Notes: generated by a model from the letters alone, not told the origin. Shown: positions 47,015 through 56,832, counted from the stretch's first letter. The stretch: 64,000 nt of DNA from Xiphias gladius (GCF_016859285.1 NC_053404.1:16631105-16695104), one strand, 5' to 3'. Made by a program: numbers and translations.

Positions 47015-49227
47015 CTGCGAGTGGACCCACTTGCCACCGGAAATATAATAAATAGTCTGAGTGCAGCAGACTTCCATGAACCTCATACTTTGAATAACTT
47101 AACCCCAAGAGCAGCTCAGTGACACTGGGTGTGCTCAAGGGAGTGGGGCTGCAGAAAGGGGTCCGCACCCCTCAGCGGCTTCCAGACATTCTTGTGAAGT
47201 CAACGATTTATTCACTAGAAAACTGTCCCGATGAGGTAATATCCAAAAATGTATATTGTAATCATAAGTTTTATTCTCACTACTGTTTGCCTAATCAATG
47301 CACGGACAGTTTATAGAAGAAAAAAAAACAAACAAACAAAAATGAATGTGACATGAAAATGTCTTAGTAGTTCTGTCTTAAAGGTCCTTGGGAAGACTCT
47401 TGGAAAAATGATTAATAATTAAAACTGCCTACCATTAGACTTACTCTACTCTCGTGTTATCACCCAAGCTACAGTGTCTACAGTTGTCCGAACTAGAAAA
47501 CGCATTTGCTGGAGAAAGTCTGTGGAAAATCTTCCCTCATGGGATTCCTCTGGGGTTTGCTGGTTTAGTGGATCCCTGAAAGCATCCCTGTGGGCCGAAA
47601 TGAGACTGTTTAATCCAAATTTTGCTGTGTTTTATCTGCATTAGGCTAGCACAGCGAAAGGGCATCTTGATAATATTCAACAAATCTCTGTTCCTGTTGT
47701 TATTTAGGCACCCATATTGTAAACACTGATGTAAAGCACTGATGGAAGTCCTATCTAATGCCAACAAAATCCTCTCATAAAAAAGGACAGAGTCAAAAGC
47801 TGTATGACTATAACAAGATTACAGCCAGATTATACCTAAACAGCAATTAGTTAAAACTGAAATATAACCATTTCCTGATCTGGAATTTCCTAACATTTGT
47901 TATGCATGGCAGTGTTGCTGCACAATATCCAGTCAATGTTTCATCTCTAAGAAAGGCTATGCCTAACAACCCTGCATGCCTCTACCTGCATTAGACTGTG
48001 ACATGAGGGAATACATTGTGCCGAATGAGCCACATTCTCATTTCATGCTTGGTTCACAAACCAAGGCTGTGAGAAAAAAGCTCCTGCATGTTACTTCCTG
48101 AACCCACAAAATGCTCAACAACAGATTTCGCCTTTCTTGTGGCAAGTAGCCTTCCCCTCTCACTTTTGCAATCTTCGTAACTGCTGCTGCAACTTTTTCG
48201 TGCAACATTAATCAAAATAAGAAGGAGTTAGCTCAAGACTAAGTCAGTTTTTAACTCCTTCAAAACTCACTCCATCTAATATCCCAACCTTTCACACCAC
48301 TGCAGCAAGGTTATGAGACACATGTCTCTTAGTCCTACAATTGTAGGAAAAGTCAGGTATTTATCATGTCGTTTCCTGTCCAAATGTACAGGTCTACAGT
48401 GAATTGAACTGTGAGAGCAGAGATTTGTTTCCATCTATTAAAGAAAAAACTGTTTAACATAGAAAGGTGATACTTCCATCTTTCAAAATGTACAGTGGTA
48501 GATGTAAGGAAGACAAATTGCAAGAGGAAAACTCAAATAACCTGGGGAGGTATGACTGAGATCTTTTTACACTGGCTTGCATTAAATCCAGGTTGACCGA
48601 CAGCCAGTATCCCCTTCTCTCCTGCCGACACACCCTTTAAGAGCTGCACCTGTAGAGCTTGATAATCTTTTGGGGCCCACGAGGAGGTAAAGGTAAGAAT
48701 ATAGACCTCTGAACTACTGAATGAGTCTACAAGCTCGGCCTGACAAGCAATCTTAGAGGGAATACTGGGTTGCAATGTGTCAAGAGTTTAGGCCTCAGCC
48801 AAATGTGGAGTGACTCCTGAGTTACACCTGAACATCCTCCTTTCAAGGGATCACTCCAGAGTCTCGTTGCTTTTCGTAACATGCGTTACTAGCCTCAGCG
48901 TAGCAGAACTGACCTCATTTCCACAAGCAGAAACCCTGACACGTCTGAGACAAATTAAATGTAAACATTGCACTTGCCTAACCAATTATCTAATCTGACT
49001 ATATGGATGTTTCACTTCCACTCTCAGGACCTATGCAGAGACTGGGCAAAAAGGTTATAACACATACTTCCATTCTGTTGTCCTATGGTTGTGTAGACAG
49101 TTGATGCAAACACAAAACATTCAATAATCAACTCCAATCAGTGACAGATATCTGCTATTTGAGCTAATGACAGGTTCATTAGTGAGCTCTCACGAAGCCA
49201 CATAAAGATTCCTGGGCGATACCAGAA

Positions 49228-49980
49228 CCCAGTGGTTGAATATAACTAAGTAAATTTACTATAGTATTGTAACTAAAGTGCAAATATTCCCATTTTATGC
49301 TACAGTTCAGATGGAAATATTTCACTTTTTGGTTAACTACATGTAATTTGACAGCTACAGTTACAATCCATTTAATTTAACTATCTAACAATATATGAAA
49401 GTTAAATAGAGTTGCTATGATTAGTCAATTAATCAACTAATCGATCAGCAGAAAATTAATTGGCAACTATTTTGAAAATCAAATAATAATTTCGGTCACC
49501 TCTTAGGAAAGAATGCCAAACATTTACTGTTTGAGGCTTCTCAAATGTGAGAATTTGGCGCCTTTCTGTGTCATATACTGAATCTATTTCGGTTTTAGGC
49601 TGTAGATCGAAAAATCAAGATGTCATCTTGGGCTCTAGGAAATTATGAAAGGGCATTTTTCACCTTTTTCTGAAATTTTATAAATGAAACGATTAATCGA
49701 TTAATTTAAAAGTAATCAGAAGATTAATTGATAAGGAAAATAATTGTTAGTTGCAGCCCTAACAGTTAAATTTAGCTCCACCATGAACAGCATCAATAAT
49801 AATAATCCAGTTATACAATAGTGGTACAGGTTTCTGATAATATTTTGCACTTTTACTCATGTAAGAGTTTGAATGAGGACTTTTACTTGTAATAGAGTAT
49901 TTTTACATTGTGTTACGGCTACTTTTACTCAAGCAAATGGTTTGAATAGGTGATGTGAACTACTCCCAGGATCAAAGTTT
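49228..49980 (-). repeat. 'agtatttagatcc' family repeat, inverted, with nested element
   Basis: GTGGTTGAATATAACTAAG, AATTTACTATAGTATTG at the left and TTTTACTTGTAATAGAGTAT, ACGGCTACTTTTACTC at the right are inverted text of the family at 17323-18274. The centre is occupied by the 49416-49761 element. Confidence 0.55.
49416..49761 (-). repeat. 'gggctgcaactaa' family, copy 9, nested
   Basis: It has GTCAATTAATCAACTAATCG at the left and AATAATTGTTAGTTGCAGCC then CTA at the right, with GAGGCTTCTCAAATGTGAG inside. Confidence 0.65.
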
Positions 49981-50593
49981 GGAAACCTCTGTCCGAATCG
50001 TTTATTATACATCGATGATATACGAAAATCATCAAAGACGAAGCGGCTCCAACCACGTCCCAGCCGTCACAGCGTGTGCGTTTCCTTTAATGCAGCTTTA
50101 ATGATGCATCACATACTGCCTGTAAGAGAGCGGTCGTAATCCAAGTCGTACGGTTAGTTTAAACCCGTGGAGGTAATCCAGCGCACTTTTATAGCACGCA
50201 TGAGGCAAAACACAGCTGATAACGTGGCTTCAGTAATATATGGGTTAAGTATGTAACATTCAATGCCTCTGGCCAATTAAAGGGAAAAAAAATTAGCTGG
50301 CAGTGCAGCCTTGATAAAAACTAGCGTTCATCTGAAAAGAGGAAGTTAAAAGGTGCATCGAGGATGTGAGGCAAAACAGTATTGAATGTTAATTGAACGT
50401 TACAGTAACTTAGCGATACGTGGGTTCGATTTCGCCAGGCACGTTCGTGATTCGTCATTCATTTTTGCCTCAGTGGAACAAAATGTAACGCTCAAAACAA
50501 GCTCCAGTGAATGGCAACCGGTGGGCACGAGAGCCTGCTAGTCGAAAAAGGCAGAAAGAGTTTAAATAAAGCGGTATTTTTTCTCTCTTTTAC

Positions 50594-50680
50594 CTTGGTG
50601 CTCGTAGAGAAACAGGGTAGTCGACGGGCTGGATACCACGCTAGGAGCCAGCGGTACGGGCTGAAAGGAGAAGAAAAGCG
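50594..50680 (-). other. cyrib: Candidate cyrib first non-coding exon
   Basis: On the minus strand this ATG-free, CpG-containing stretch ends in CACCAAG followed by GTAAAAGAG, a fair 5' splice site. It lies just downstream of an ETS-type promoter motif (CCGGAAGC, at 50701-50694). The start at about 50680 is a guess from that spacing. It would supply the untranslated leader implied by the acceptor directly before the cyrib start codon. Confidence 0.35.
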
Positions 50681-51013
50681 ATTTGCGGCTGCTGCTTCCG
50701 GGTTAGTTATCGAGCGTCACTGTGGCCGTCGAACAGGAGGGGAGTTCGGTTTGTACCACCACTGAGCGCGGAAGGGGGGGGGGGGAGTATACACCTTTCG
50801 TCCTTAACTGAAACTAGACCCGCCCGCTCGGCGGAGTCCCCGCGGCGGTGTTCCAACGCTGACTCGAACCGGATTACTACTGACCGAGCCTATTAATATG
50901 TCTCACCGCTGCTTAAATTAGGACCTGTGACCGTTGGAAACGGTTTAGATACCTCGAACCAGAAGTGCCAAAGTTTAGTGCCTGCCGAAGTGTCCTTGGG
51001 CAAGAAGCTAAAC

Positions 51014-51031
51014 ACCCCCAGAGGGCGCTGT
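51014..51031 (+). promoter_or_regulatory. CTCF-like motif and adjacent CACGTG palindrome
   Basis: CCCCCAGAGGGCGCTG matches the CTCF core by eye. GTCACGTGAC follows at 51035-51044, a perfect palindrome of the USF/TFE3 E-box type. They lie between the CpG-rich promoter and the eEF1A-like gene. Confidence 0.5.
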
Positions 51032-51060
51032 TGTGTCACGTGACCCAAGAGCGCAACCCC

Positions 51061-52111
51061 CGGTCACCAAAGAATAAACAAGCTTTGCATGAATGGCTCT
51101 TAATTGGTATGTTGGTCTGAGAGAAGGGGGTATCATTAATGGTATTCTGCGCTTTATTGTGTCAGTCAACATGCTTTTATTGCAAGCAACAGTAAAATGC
51201 TCTCAGTCCTTCATGGTGAACCCAGCTCCGCTGAGTGGGGAGAAAAAAAAACAAAACAGCTCCAGGTTATTTGAGTTGTGCTCTCTTTTTTCTCAGTTTG
51301 ACTGCCTTACATCTGCCACTGTGCATTTTGAAAGAAGTATACCCTTTCTCTCTCCTTTTTTTTTGTGTAAAAAACAAAGGCAAATTATTATTCAAAGTAT
51401 AGTATTTCTTAAACCATATCTGAAGAGGGTTTAATATACTACTTAAATATTTCAGTACCACATCTGCTCCTTTCCCCTATATTGAAAACCCCAGATTCTT
51501 AAAATGCACAGTGTTATTAATGAATACTTGTGCTTTTTGTGACAGCCTCTCCTTGAACTGACGCACGGCTGTTTGATTTTAAAAGATCTCAAAGTTGACC
51601 AACAAGAACGTATGCCTTGTCTTTGTCTGATAACATTAACTCCACCACAAGCAGGCGGACTATCAATTTGAAGGTTGTTTAGTGATTGATGCGACTTTTT
51701 TCAGCTCCTGGTTTTCCTATTTAACACAGATAAACTTCCACAATCAGCAGTCTCTTTAATATTAAAACACATTTATTTCCTGTCAGCTTTTTTTTTTTCT
51801 CCCCATTTTATTCTTTTGCAGTTAATCATAGTTTGTTTGATATAAATATATAGAGAGAGACTACTTATTAAGGCTGCTTCAAAGACTGCCACCTCCAGAA
51901 GACACGCCTGGCTATAATTTGAGATCCCTAGGTGAGCCGTAGTGGTAGACTTTGAAGGACAAACTGACTGTAAGTGCTGCACGCAGATGAAAGCGAAAGC
52001 TGAAACATTTGCACCCCTTCTTCACCGTTCCTCATAATGAAAAGCAGCATTTATGAAGAATTTCCTTTCAGCAAAGTCGGACGGACACCAATTAAGCTTA
52101 ATCAAGCAACA
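51061..52111. other. Spacer between CpG-rich region and eEF1A-like promoter
   Basis: AT-rich, about 1 kb, with no repeat family that I recognise and no supported exon. Open frames at 51093-51434 and 51773-51982 are low-complexity. Confidence 0.5.
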
Positions 52112-52159
52112 CACCTGTCTTCAATAATCTGTGCAGCGTGGCCCCTTGGAGCCTATAAA
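52112..52159 (+). promoter_or_regulatory. Compact TATA promoter of the eEF1A-like gene with upstream E-box
   Basis: TATAAA lies at 52154-52159, about 115 bases before the ATG, so transcription would start near 52185. An E-box CACCTG lies at 52112-52117, about 40 bases upstream. E-boxes of this type are used by the oocyte bHLH factor FIGLA in zona pellucida promoters. A TATA promoter outside the CpG-rich region fits a tissue-restricted gene. The FIGLA link is inference. Confidence 0.5.
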
Positions 52160-52272
52160 GTTAGTGCAAAGAGGCCGTTCAGATTCATTTAACAGAAGAA
52201 TCTGGAAACGTCAACAGTGTTGTTTCAGCGCAGAGGCCAACAGTTAATTTGTTTTTGAATCTGCCCTCAACT

Positions 52273-52416
52273 ATGGGACGAGAGAAGACCCATGTTAATG
52301 TAGTGATTATTGGTCATGTTGACAGTGGCAAGTCAACCACCACCGGACACCTTGTATATAAATGTGGTGGCATCGATCAGAGAAGATTGGAGAAGTTCGA
52401 GAAAGCTGCTGCACAG
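52273..52416 (+). CDS. eef1a (42sp50-like): eEF1A-like exon 1
   Basis: This exon encodes residues 1-48, with the P-loop GHVDSGKST. The ATG at 52273 is chosen because [20 protein letters not shown] aligns with the canonical MGKEKTH start; the frame is open a little further upstream, but only from a TTG. Residue 36 is Gln (GGIDQRR), where somatic eEF1A has a methylated Lys. The donor is GTGAGG. Confidence 0.95.
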
Positions 52417-54281
52417 GTGAGGAAGAAAAGTGTACAATAAAACTTGATGATTAAAATTGGGGGGGGAAAAAAAAGCAGTAACTTTTTTTTTTTTTTTTCT
52501 TTTTATGTCTTGCAGATGGGGAAGAGTTCCTTCAAATTTGCCTGGGTGTTGGACAAGCTGAAAGCTGAGAGGGAACGTGGAATCACCATTGATATTTCAC
52601 TGCTAAAGTTTAACACACAGAAGTACACTATGACTATAATTGATGCTCCAGGCCATCGGGACTTCATCAAAAACATGATAACAGGAACATCACAGGTTAA
52701 AAAAAAGGCCTTTAAGTTTACTATCTTCTGTAGGCATATTTTTTTTTTCCATCCCATCACTGTACCATAAATGTGATTTCAGGCTGATGTTGCCCTCCTG
52801 GTGGTCTCTGCAGCTAAAGGAGAGTTTGAGGCTGGTGTATCAAGAAGCGGTCAGACCAGAGAGCACGCCTTGCTGGCTTACACTCTGGGTGTCAAGCAAA
52901 TCATAGTCTGTGTGAACAAAATGGATCTGACCGAACCCCCTTACAGCCAGAAACGTTTTGACGAAGTGGTGCGGGGCGTGAGCGGCTTCGTCAAGAAGAT
53001 TGGCTACGACCCCACGACCGTGCCTTTTGTTCCAATTTCTGGCTGGACCGGGGAGAACATGATCACTGCAACACAGAAGGTAAAGACACTTTAGGCTTAA
53101 AATGACTTATAACTGCCATACAATAGCTTTTAAAGTAATGTCTCTGTACAGATGCCTTGGTTCCAAGGCTGGAAAGTCAGACGAAGGGAGGGGCATGCAA
53201 GTGGAAGAACTCTACTTGAAGTTCTGGACTCCATTCACCCACCTGTGCGTACCATCAACAAGCCTCTACGATTACCTCTGCAGGATGTGTACAAAATTGG
53301 AGGTCAGGAACGGTCCTAGAGTTGACATAATCAGGGCTTTCTTTAAATTGCCCTTCCATTTCTTGATTTTCCAGGCTTTCAAATTCAATTGATCTACTTA
53401 ATCGAAAGAGGAGAGGAAAAGTGTGGAAGTAGAGAATGTTTGAATGATAGAGCTTTAATCCTGTTTTCGTGTTGACTGGGAAATCTGAATGCTCTGTTCA
53501 TGCTTTCAGGAGTTGGGACTGTACCAGTGGGCAAGATTGAAACTGGCATCCTCAAACCTGGTATGACCCTAATGTTCTCCCCTGCCAAGCTCACTGCTGA
53601 GGTCAAGTCAATTGAGATGCATCACCAGGGCCTGCAGACAGCCCTACCAGGACACAATGTTGGCTTCAACATTAAGAATGTGGCTGTCAAGAACCTGCGG
53701 CGTGGTGATGTGGCTGGCAACGCCCAGCAGGATCCTCCATCAGATGTCAGCAGCTTTGAAGCTCAGGTTAGTTAAACGCAGCTAAAAAATCTACACCTTT
53801 AAATTTGTGCTTGTCCCCTTAACTGACATTTTCCTGGGTTTAGGTGATTATCCTGAACCATCCAGGGAAGGTCAAAGCTGGCTACTCTCCTGTCCTGGAC
53901 TGCCACACCACCCATGTGACCTGTCGTTTTGCTGAGCTGAGGGAGAAGCTAGACCGTCGCACAGGCAAGAAACTGGAGGACCAGCCACAGATACTGATGT
54001 CTGGTGATGCTGCTACAGTCAAACTTGTTCCCATCAAGCCCATGTGTGTGGAGAGCTTCTTCACATACCCGCCTTTAGGTACAGTATCAGTCCACTTGTG
54101 TCCTAATGTAAAAAAAAATCTCACCCATGTGAACTTCTGCGGTGTTTTACGACTTCCTTTGTGCTCCACAGGTCGCTTTGCAGCCAGAGACCTGAAGCAG
54201 ACGGTCGCTGTAGGTGTCATCAAGTCAGTGCAGAAGGACCAAGGGTCAAAACTTCCACACAAAGCACAAGTGTGTAAATAA
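52273..54281 (+). CDS. eef1a (42sp50-like): Translation elongation factor eEF1A, oocyte 42Sp50-like paralogue, seven coding exons
   Basis: Exons 52273-52416, 52516-52695, 52783-53079, 53152-53302, 53510-53766, 53844-54078 and 54172-54281 join to 1374 nt, 457 residues plus TAA. Canonical eEF1A delivers aminoacyl-tRNA to the ribosome as a GTPase. The related 42Sp50 of Xenopus and fish oocytes stores tRNA in a 42S particle. The GTPase motifs are present: GHVDSGKST (residues 14-22), DAPGH, NKMD and SGW. Diagnostic residues favour 42Sp50 over somatic eEF1[34 protein letters not shown] and SGWTGEN, where somatic proteins have DCAVLIVAA, GISKNGQ, IVGVNKMDST, KRYEEIV and SGWNGDN. Introns fall at codons 48, 108, 207, 257, 343 and 421, which are the positions of vertebrate eEF1A genes as I recall them. 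This is therefore a duplicated gene, not a retrocopy. Subtype is from remembered comparisons. Confidence 0.93.
52516..52695 (+). CDS. eef1a (42sp50-like): eEF1A-like exon 2
   Basis: This exon encodes residues 49-108, [19 protein letters not shown], then [12 protein letters not shown] and [18 protein letters not shown]. It carries switch I and the G3 motif. SLLKF replaces the usual SLWKF. The acceptor is TCTTGCAG after a T-rich tract; the donor is GTTAAA, a weaker match. Confidence 0.95.
52783..53079 (+). CDS. eef1a (42sp50-like): eEF1A-like exon 3 (rest of G domain)
   Basis: This exon encodes residues 109-207, including [45 protein letters not shown] and PISGWTGEN. It carries G4 (NKMD) and G5 (SGW). 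The acceptor is ATTTCAG and the donor GTAAAG. Confidence 0.95.
53152..53302 (+). CDS. eef1a (42sp50-like): eEF1A-like exon 4
   Basis: This exon encodes [40 protein letters not shown] and one base. The reading frame is MPWF..., not the longer overlapping frame of the same interval. The acceptor is CTGTACAG and the donor GTCAGG. Confidence 0.93.
53510..53766 (+). CDS. eef1a (42sp50-like): eEF1A-like exon 5 (domain II)
   Basis: This exon encodes [57 protein letters not shown] and [12 protein letters not shown]. Domain II of the translational GTPases contacts the aminoacyl end of tRNA. The acceptor is GCTTTCAG and the donor GTTAGT. Confidence 0.95.
53844..54078 (+). CDS. eef1a (42sp50-like): eEF1A-like exon 6 (domain III)
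   Basis: This exon encodes [59 protein letters not shown] and [14 protein letters not shown] plus one base. The acceptor is GGTTTAG and the donor GTACAG. Confidence 0.95.
54172..54281 (+). CDS. eef1a (42sp50-like): eEF1A-like exon 7 and stop
   Basis: This exon encodes [20 protein letters not shown] followed by the tail [16 protein letters not shown] and TAA. The core is canonical, but the tail differs from the lysine- and alanine-rich somatic tail (ending KAQKAK) and is shorter. The acceptor is CTCCACAG. Confidence 0.95.
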
Positions 54282-54486
54282 GTTTTTTGTTTTTGTTTTA
54301 CCAGCATTCTGGTATTACTGCTGTGAACAATTTTATTTAGATGCAATTTTTGTGTTGACACAAGCTTTTTTTTTTTTTTTTTTGAAGTGTATAGTATTCC
54401 TGTGTTTAATATTCCTGTTAATCCAAAAGCTGTAGAGTTGGATGGTGTATTTTGGTTAAAATGTGAAATCAGGATTGAGATGACAA

Positions 54487-54492
54487 AATAAA
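54487..54492 (+). terminator. Poly(A) signal AATAAA of the eEF1A-like gene
   Basis: A canonical AATAAA lies 206 bases after the stop codon, followed by a T/G-rich stretch (ACTTTTGTTTTGAG). The 3' UTR would be about 54282-54510. Confidence 0.75.
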
Positions 54493-54510
54493 GAATTTAT
54501 TTGGTGGAAA

Positions 54511-55484
54511 ACTTTTGTTTTGAGATTAACTTGCATGTCAAACTGCAGTTAATGTAGAATCAAGTTTGAAATATTTTCAATGACTGTGAAAGTTGGTTAA
54601 CCACTGCAAGGTATCTTACATAATTTGAAACTAGAGTAAACTTGGTCTTAAAGTGCCCCCCCACACACAATTCAACATTTTTGGGTTAAATAACTATGGT
54701 AAATATCATTGGACGTATTCACTTTTTAAAGTACCAATACAACAATGTAAAAGTCCTGCATTTGAAAGTGCACTTGAGTAAAAGTGCAGAAGTAGTGTGA
54801 ACAAATGTTACTAAAACTACCAAAGTACTGATTAAATCTGGCATTAATACTTATGCATAAATGCATAGTGTTTCAATGTTGCTATTCAAGGTGGAGCTTT
54901 CTTTGACTACTCTATATACTTTGGCCCCTTTTGAAAGTGTCACCTGATGATGAGGAAAGAAGAAAATGGATCAACTAAAATTATTAGATTTCTCAATTTT
55001 TCTCATCACATAATTGAATAATTTTGCCTCCTTGGCCTTACAGGGTTTTATTAAAATCATTTAGAGGAAGATAATCCTCAGTGGAAAGGCTAACAACTAA
55101 CATTTGACACCTGTGACAGAGCCCCAAGTAGACACTGCTCTTGTGTAATGGGATTTTGCTCGCCATTTAATATTTTAAAAATCTTAATTAGGAAAGTGTG
55201 GTAGTGAGCATTCAAATTTAAAATACATGTACCTACAAATTTTTAAAAAATACACAGTACTTGAGCTTGGCTTTGGTTATATTTAACATGAGTTTTAACG
55301 CTCTTCCAGAATGTAATTTATTTCGCAAACTGTTTATCTTGAGTCTTAACAGTAACTTCAATAAGCTGCTCAGAAATCCACTTTCCCCTCTAATGCCAGA
55401 GTTTTTGAAAATCCAAGGGGAGGCACAAACAGTTCTTGAAATCACATGGCATTATGGCAGCTAAGTAAAAGAACAGGCTGAGGG
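54511..55484. other. Spacer between the eEF1A-like gene and the asap1 3' end
   Basis: About 1 kb. Most of it is a decayed copy of the 'agtatttagatcc' family at about 54715-55265: AAAGTACCAATACAACAATG, TAAAAGTCCTGCATTTG, CCCCAAGTAGACACTGCTC. The last phrase also occurs at 17993 in the other copy. Confidence 0.55.
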
Positions 55485-56757
55485 TTGAAGTACAGCACTT
55501 TTAATGATACAATGGGTTTGTTCCTTAACATGGGAAGAACTGCAAGTCAGTGAGGACTGGGTGAAAATACACGAGCTCTCCAGCCTTTTACAAAGTCCAC
55601 CCTTCATCTAAAAGACATCTCTGGTTCACAGACAAACCTGGAAATGCACTGAATCCAGTAACATGGAATGATATTACATGACTCAAACTAAAAAAAATAC
55701 AAATAAAAAAGCTTGAGGTTTTACAAGACACTGAATTGTGAACACAGGTTGTTGTGAAACTTCTAGCCTGTCAGAAAATCAAGTTATTGCTAATATGTCC
55801 TCTTGAGTTTCCCGTACTTGTCATTAATAGTGGCTTTAGCAGGATACCATTTGTGTAAGTCCTGCTTAATTAATAGTGGCTCTTCAAACCCTGAGGTGAG
55901 CGTCTTCTAACGCAGCACACCACTCAATTCCAGTCATTGTTACACCATGCACAGAAAAGGTCAAGGGACTGTGGGGGTGGCGTTGAGTTCACACACCGAG
56001 CATACGTACAGTGAACAGTGTAACAAGGAGTAAATTAGTGACCTACAGTGAACCACAGGCTTTGATATTCCACCACACAGTAGCAGCAGGTTTCTATACT
56101 GTAAAAACAACCATAATACATGTACACACAAAGCAAGCAAGAACAAGGGGTACATCTAATGAAATTCTTTTCATCTCGGGGAGATCAGTGGGAGACTCCT
56201 GCCTCTTCTGTCAATTATGGTGGTAAAACGGGGATGCAAGACACAAATAGTGACATGACCTATTTCACATTCCTTTTCTTATTTGTCCTTTTTCCAGGAA
56301 TATAAGCTGATAATTACTTGAGGGGCCAGTAAAATTAATACAGATAAAATTAAAACTCTACCGCCCTGATGCTTAATCTGACAGGTAGAGAGCAATGGTA
56401 CATGTTTTGTACAATAAAACATGTATATACACTCACACACAAATATATATATTTACATACATATATACACAGTAACAGCATAAACATAGACTTTTAGGTA
56501 AGTGCTAGGGTTCTGAGAGTGGCTTTGTCACAGCCGTGCTATAGGGTTAAGATAATACTGGTAGAGGAAGAATACACACATTCTTTGTACAGCATGGATG
56601 AGGCATCCATGGCTAGATGATCCTTCTCAGCTTTCTTCTTCATTGTTTTTTTTTTTTTTTTTCTTTAGGACACTTGTCGTGTGACAAGGGTTATTATGAT
56701 AGCTATTTACAGGAGCTCCCAATTTAGGGAGAGGCGTAGTGCAAGTCTCTCTGGCTG
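55485..56757 (-). other. asap1: asap1 3' untranslated region (approximate)
   Basis: This is non-coding sequence after the stop. A variant poly(A) signal, ATTAAA, is at 55505-55500 on the minus strand, and a dispersed repeat begins a little further on (about 55265). This makes the asap1 and eEF1A genes tail-to-tail with a gap of about 1 kb. The end point is inferred. Confidence 0.4.
56652..56671. repeat. Poly(T) tract in the asap1 3' UTR
   Basis: About 18 T bases on the plus strand, hence poly(A) in the asap1 transcript about 100 bases after its stop. Confidence 0.8.
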
Positions 56758-56832
56758 TCAGTCACTCAGGATGTGCACAAAAGACATTGGGAACACCCCT
56801 TTTCTTTCCGGATCTCCTTCAATGTGCCCGAT
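56758..56832 (-). CDS. asap1: asap1 last exon, end of SH3 domain and stop
   Basis: This exon encodes IGHIEGDPERKGVFPMSFVH, ILSD and TGA. GVFP and the following valine complete the SH3 fold. The acceptor is TACTTCCAG. Confidence 0.96.
   Translation of the reverse strand: MGHIEGDPERKGVFPMSFVHILSD

Larger units (their letters stand above)
40333..50399. other. cyrib first intron (inferred)
   Basis: About 10 kb with no coding exon that I can support. It contains a poly(A) tract (40863-40893), repeat copies at 43240-43520, 44298-44509, 45850-45990 and 49228-49980, and a TG/TGCG microsatellite (46939-47014). The stretch from 47.1 to 49.2 kb shows nothing recognisable. Confidence 0.5.
50400..51060. 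promoter_or_regulatory. CpG-rich promoter region, probably of cyrib
   Basis: CpG frequency and GC content rise sharply here relative to the flanks, with clusters near 50640-50900 (for example CCCCGCGGCGG). It holds an ETS consensus in the orientation suited to minus-strand transcription, a G-run at about 50777-50786, a CTCF-like core near 51014-51031 and GTCACGTGAC at 51035-51044. It sits between the cyrib body and the divergently oriented eEF1A gene. A short stretch about 50980-51020 (TGTCCTTGGGCAAGAAGC) resembles a common fish repeat fragment. Confidence 0.5.

Noticed and set aside
46902..47168. Open frames on both strands across 46.9-47.2 kb
   Set aside because: Translations of the TG/TGCG microsatellite.
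50511..50765. 84-residue plus-strand frame in the CpG-rich region
   Set aside because: No homology seen, and it reads across the proposed minus-strand promoter and exon; CpG-rich DNA has few stop codons.
52249..52272. Upstream extension of the eEF1A-like protein from a TTG
   Set aside because: Vertebrate eEF1A starts at MG-EKTH; the ATG at 52273 fits and the extension has no family counterpart.
53102..53392. 96-residue plus-strand frame overlapping eEF1A-like exon 4
   Set aside because: Different frame; the spliced exon 53152-53302 restores the eEF1A sequence exactly.
53882..54361. 159-residue minus-strand open frame
   Set aside because: Antisense shadow of eEF1A-like exons 6 and 7, running through an intron.
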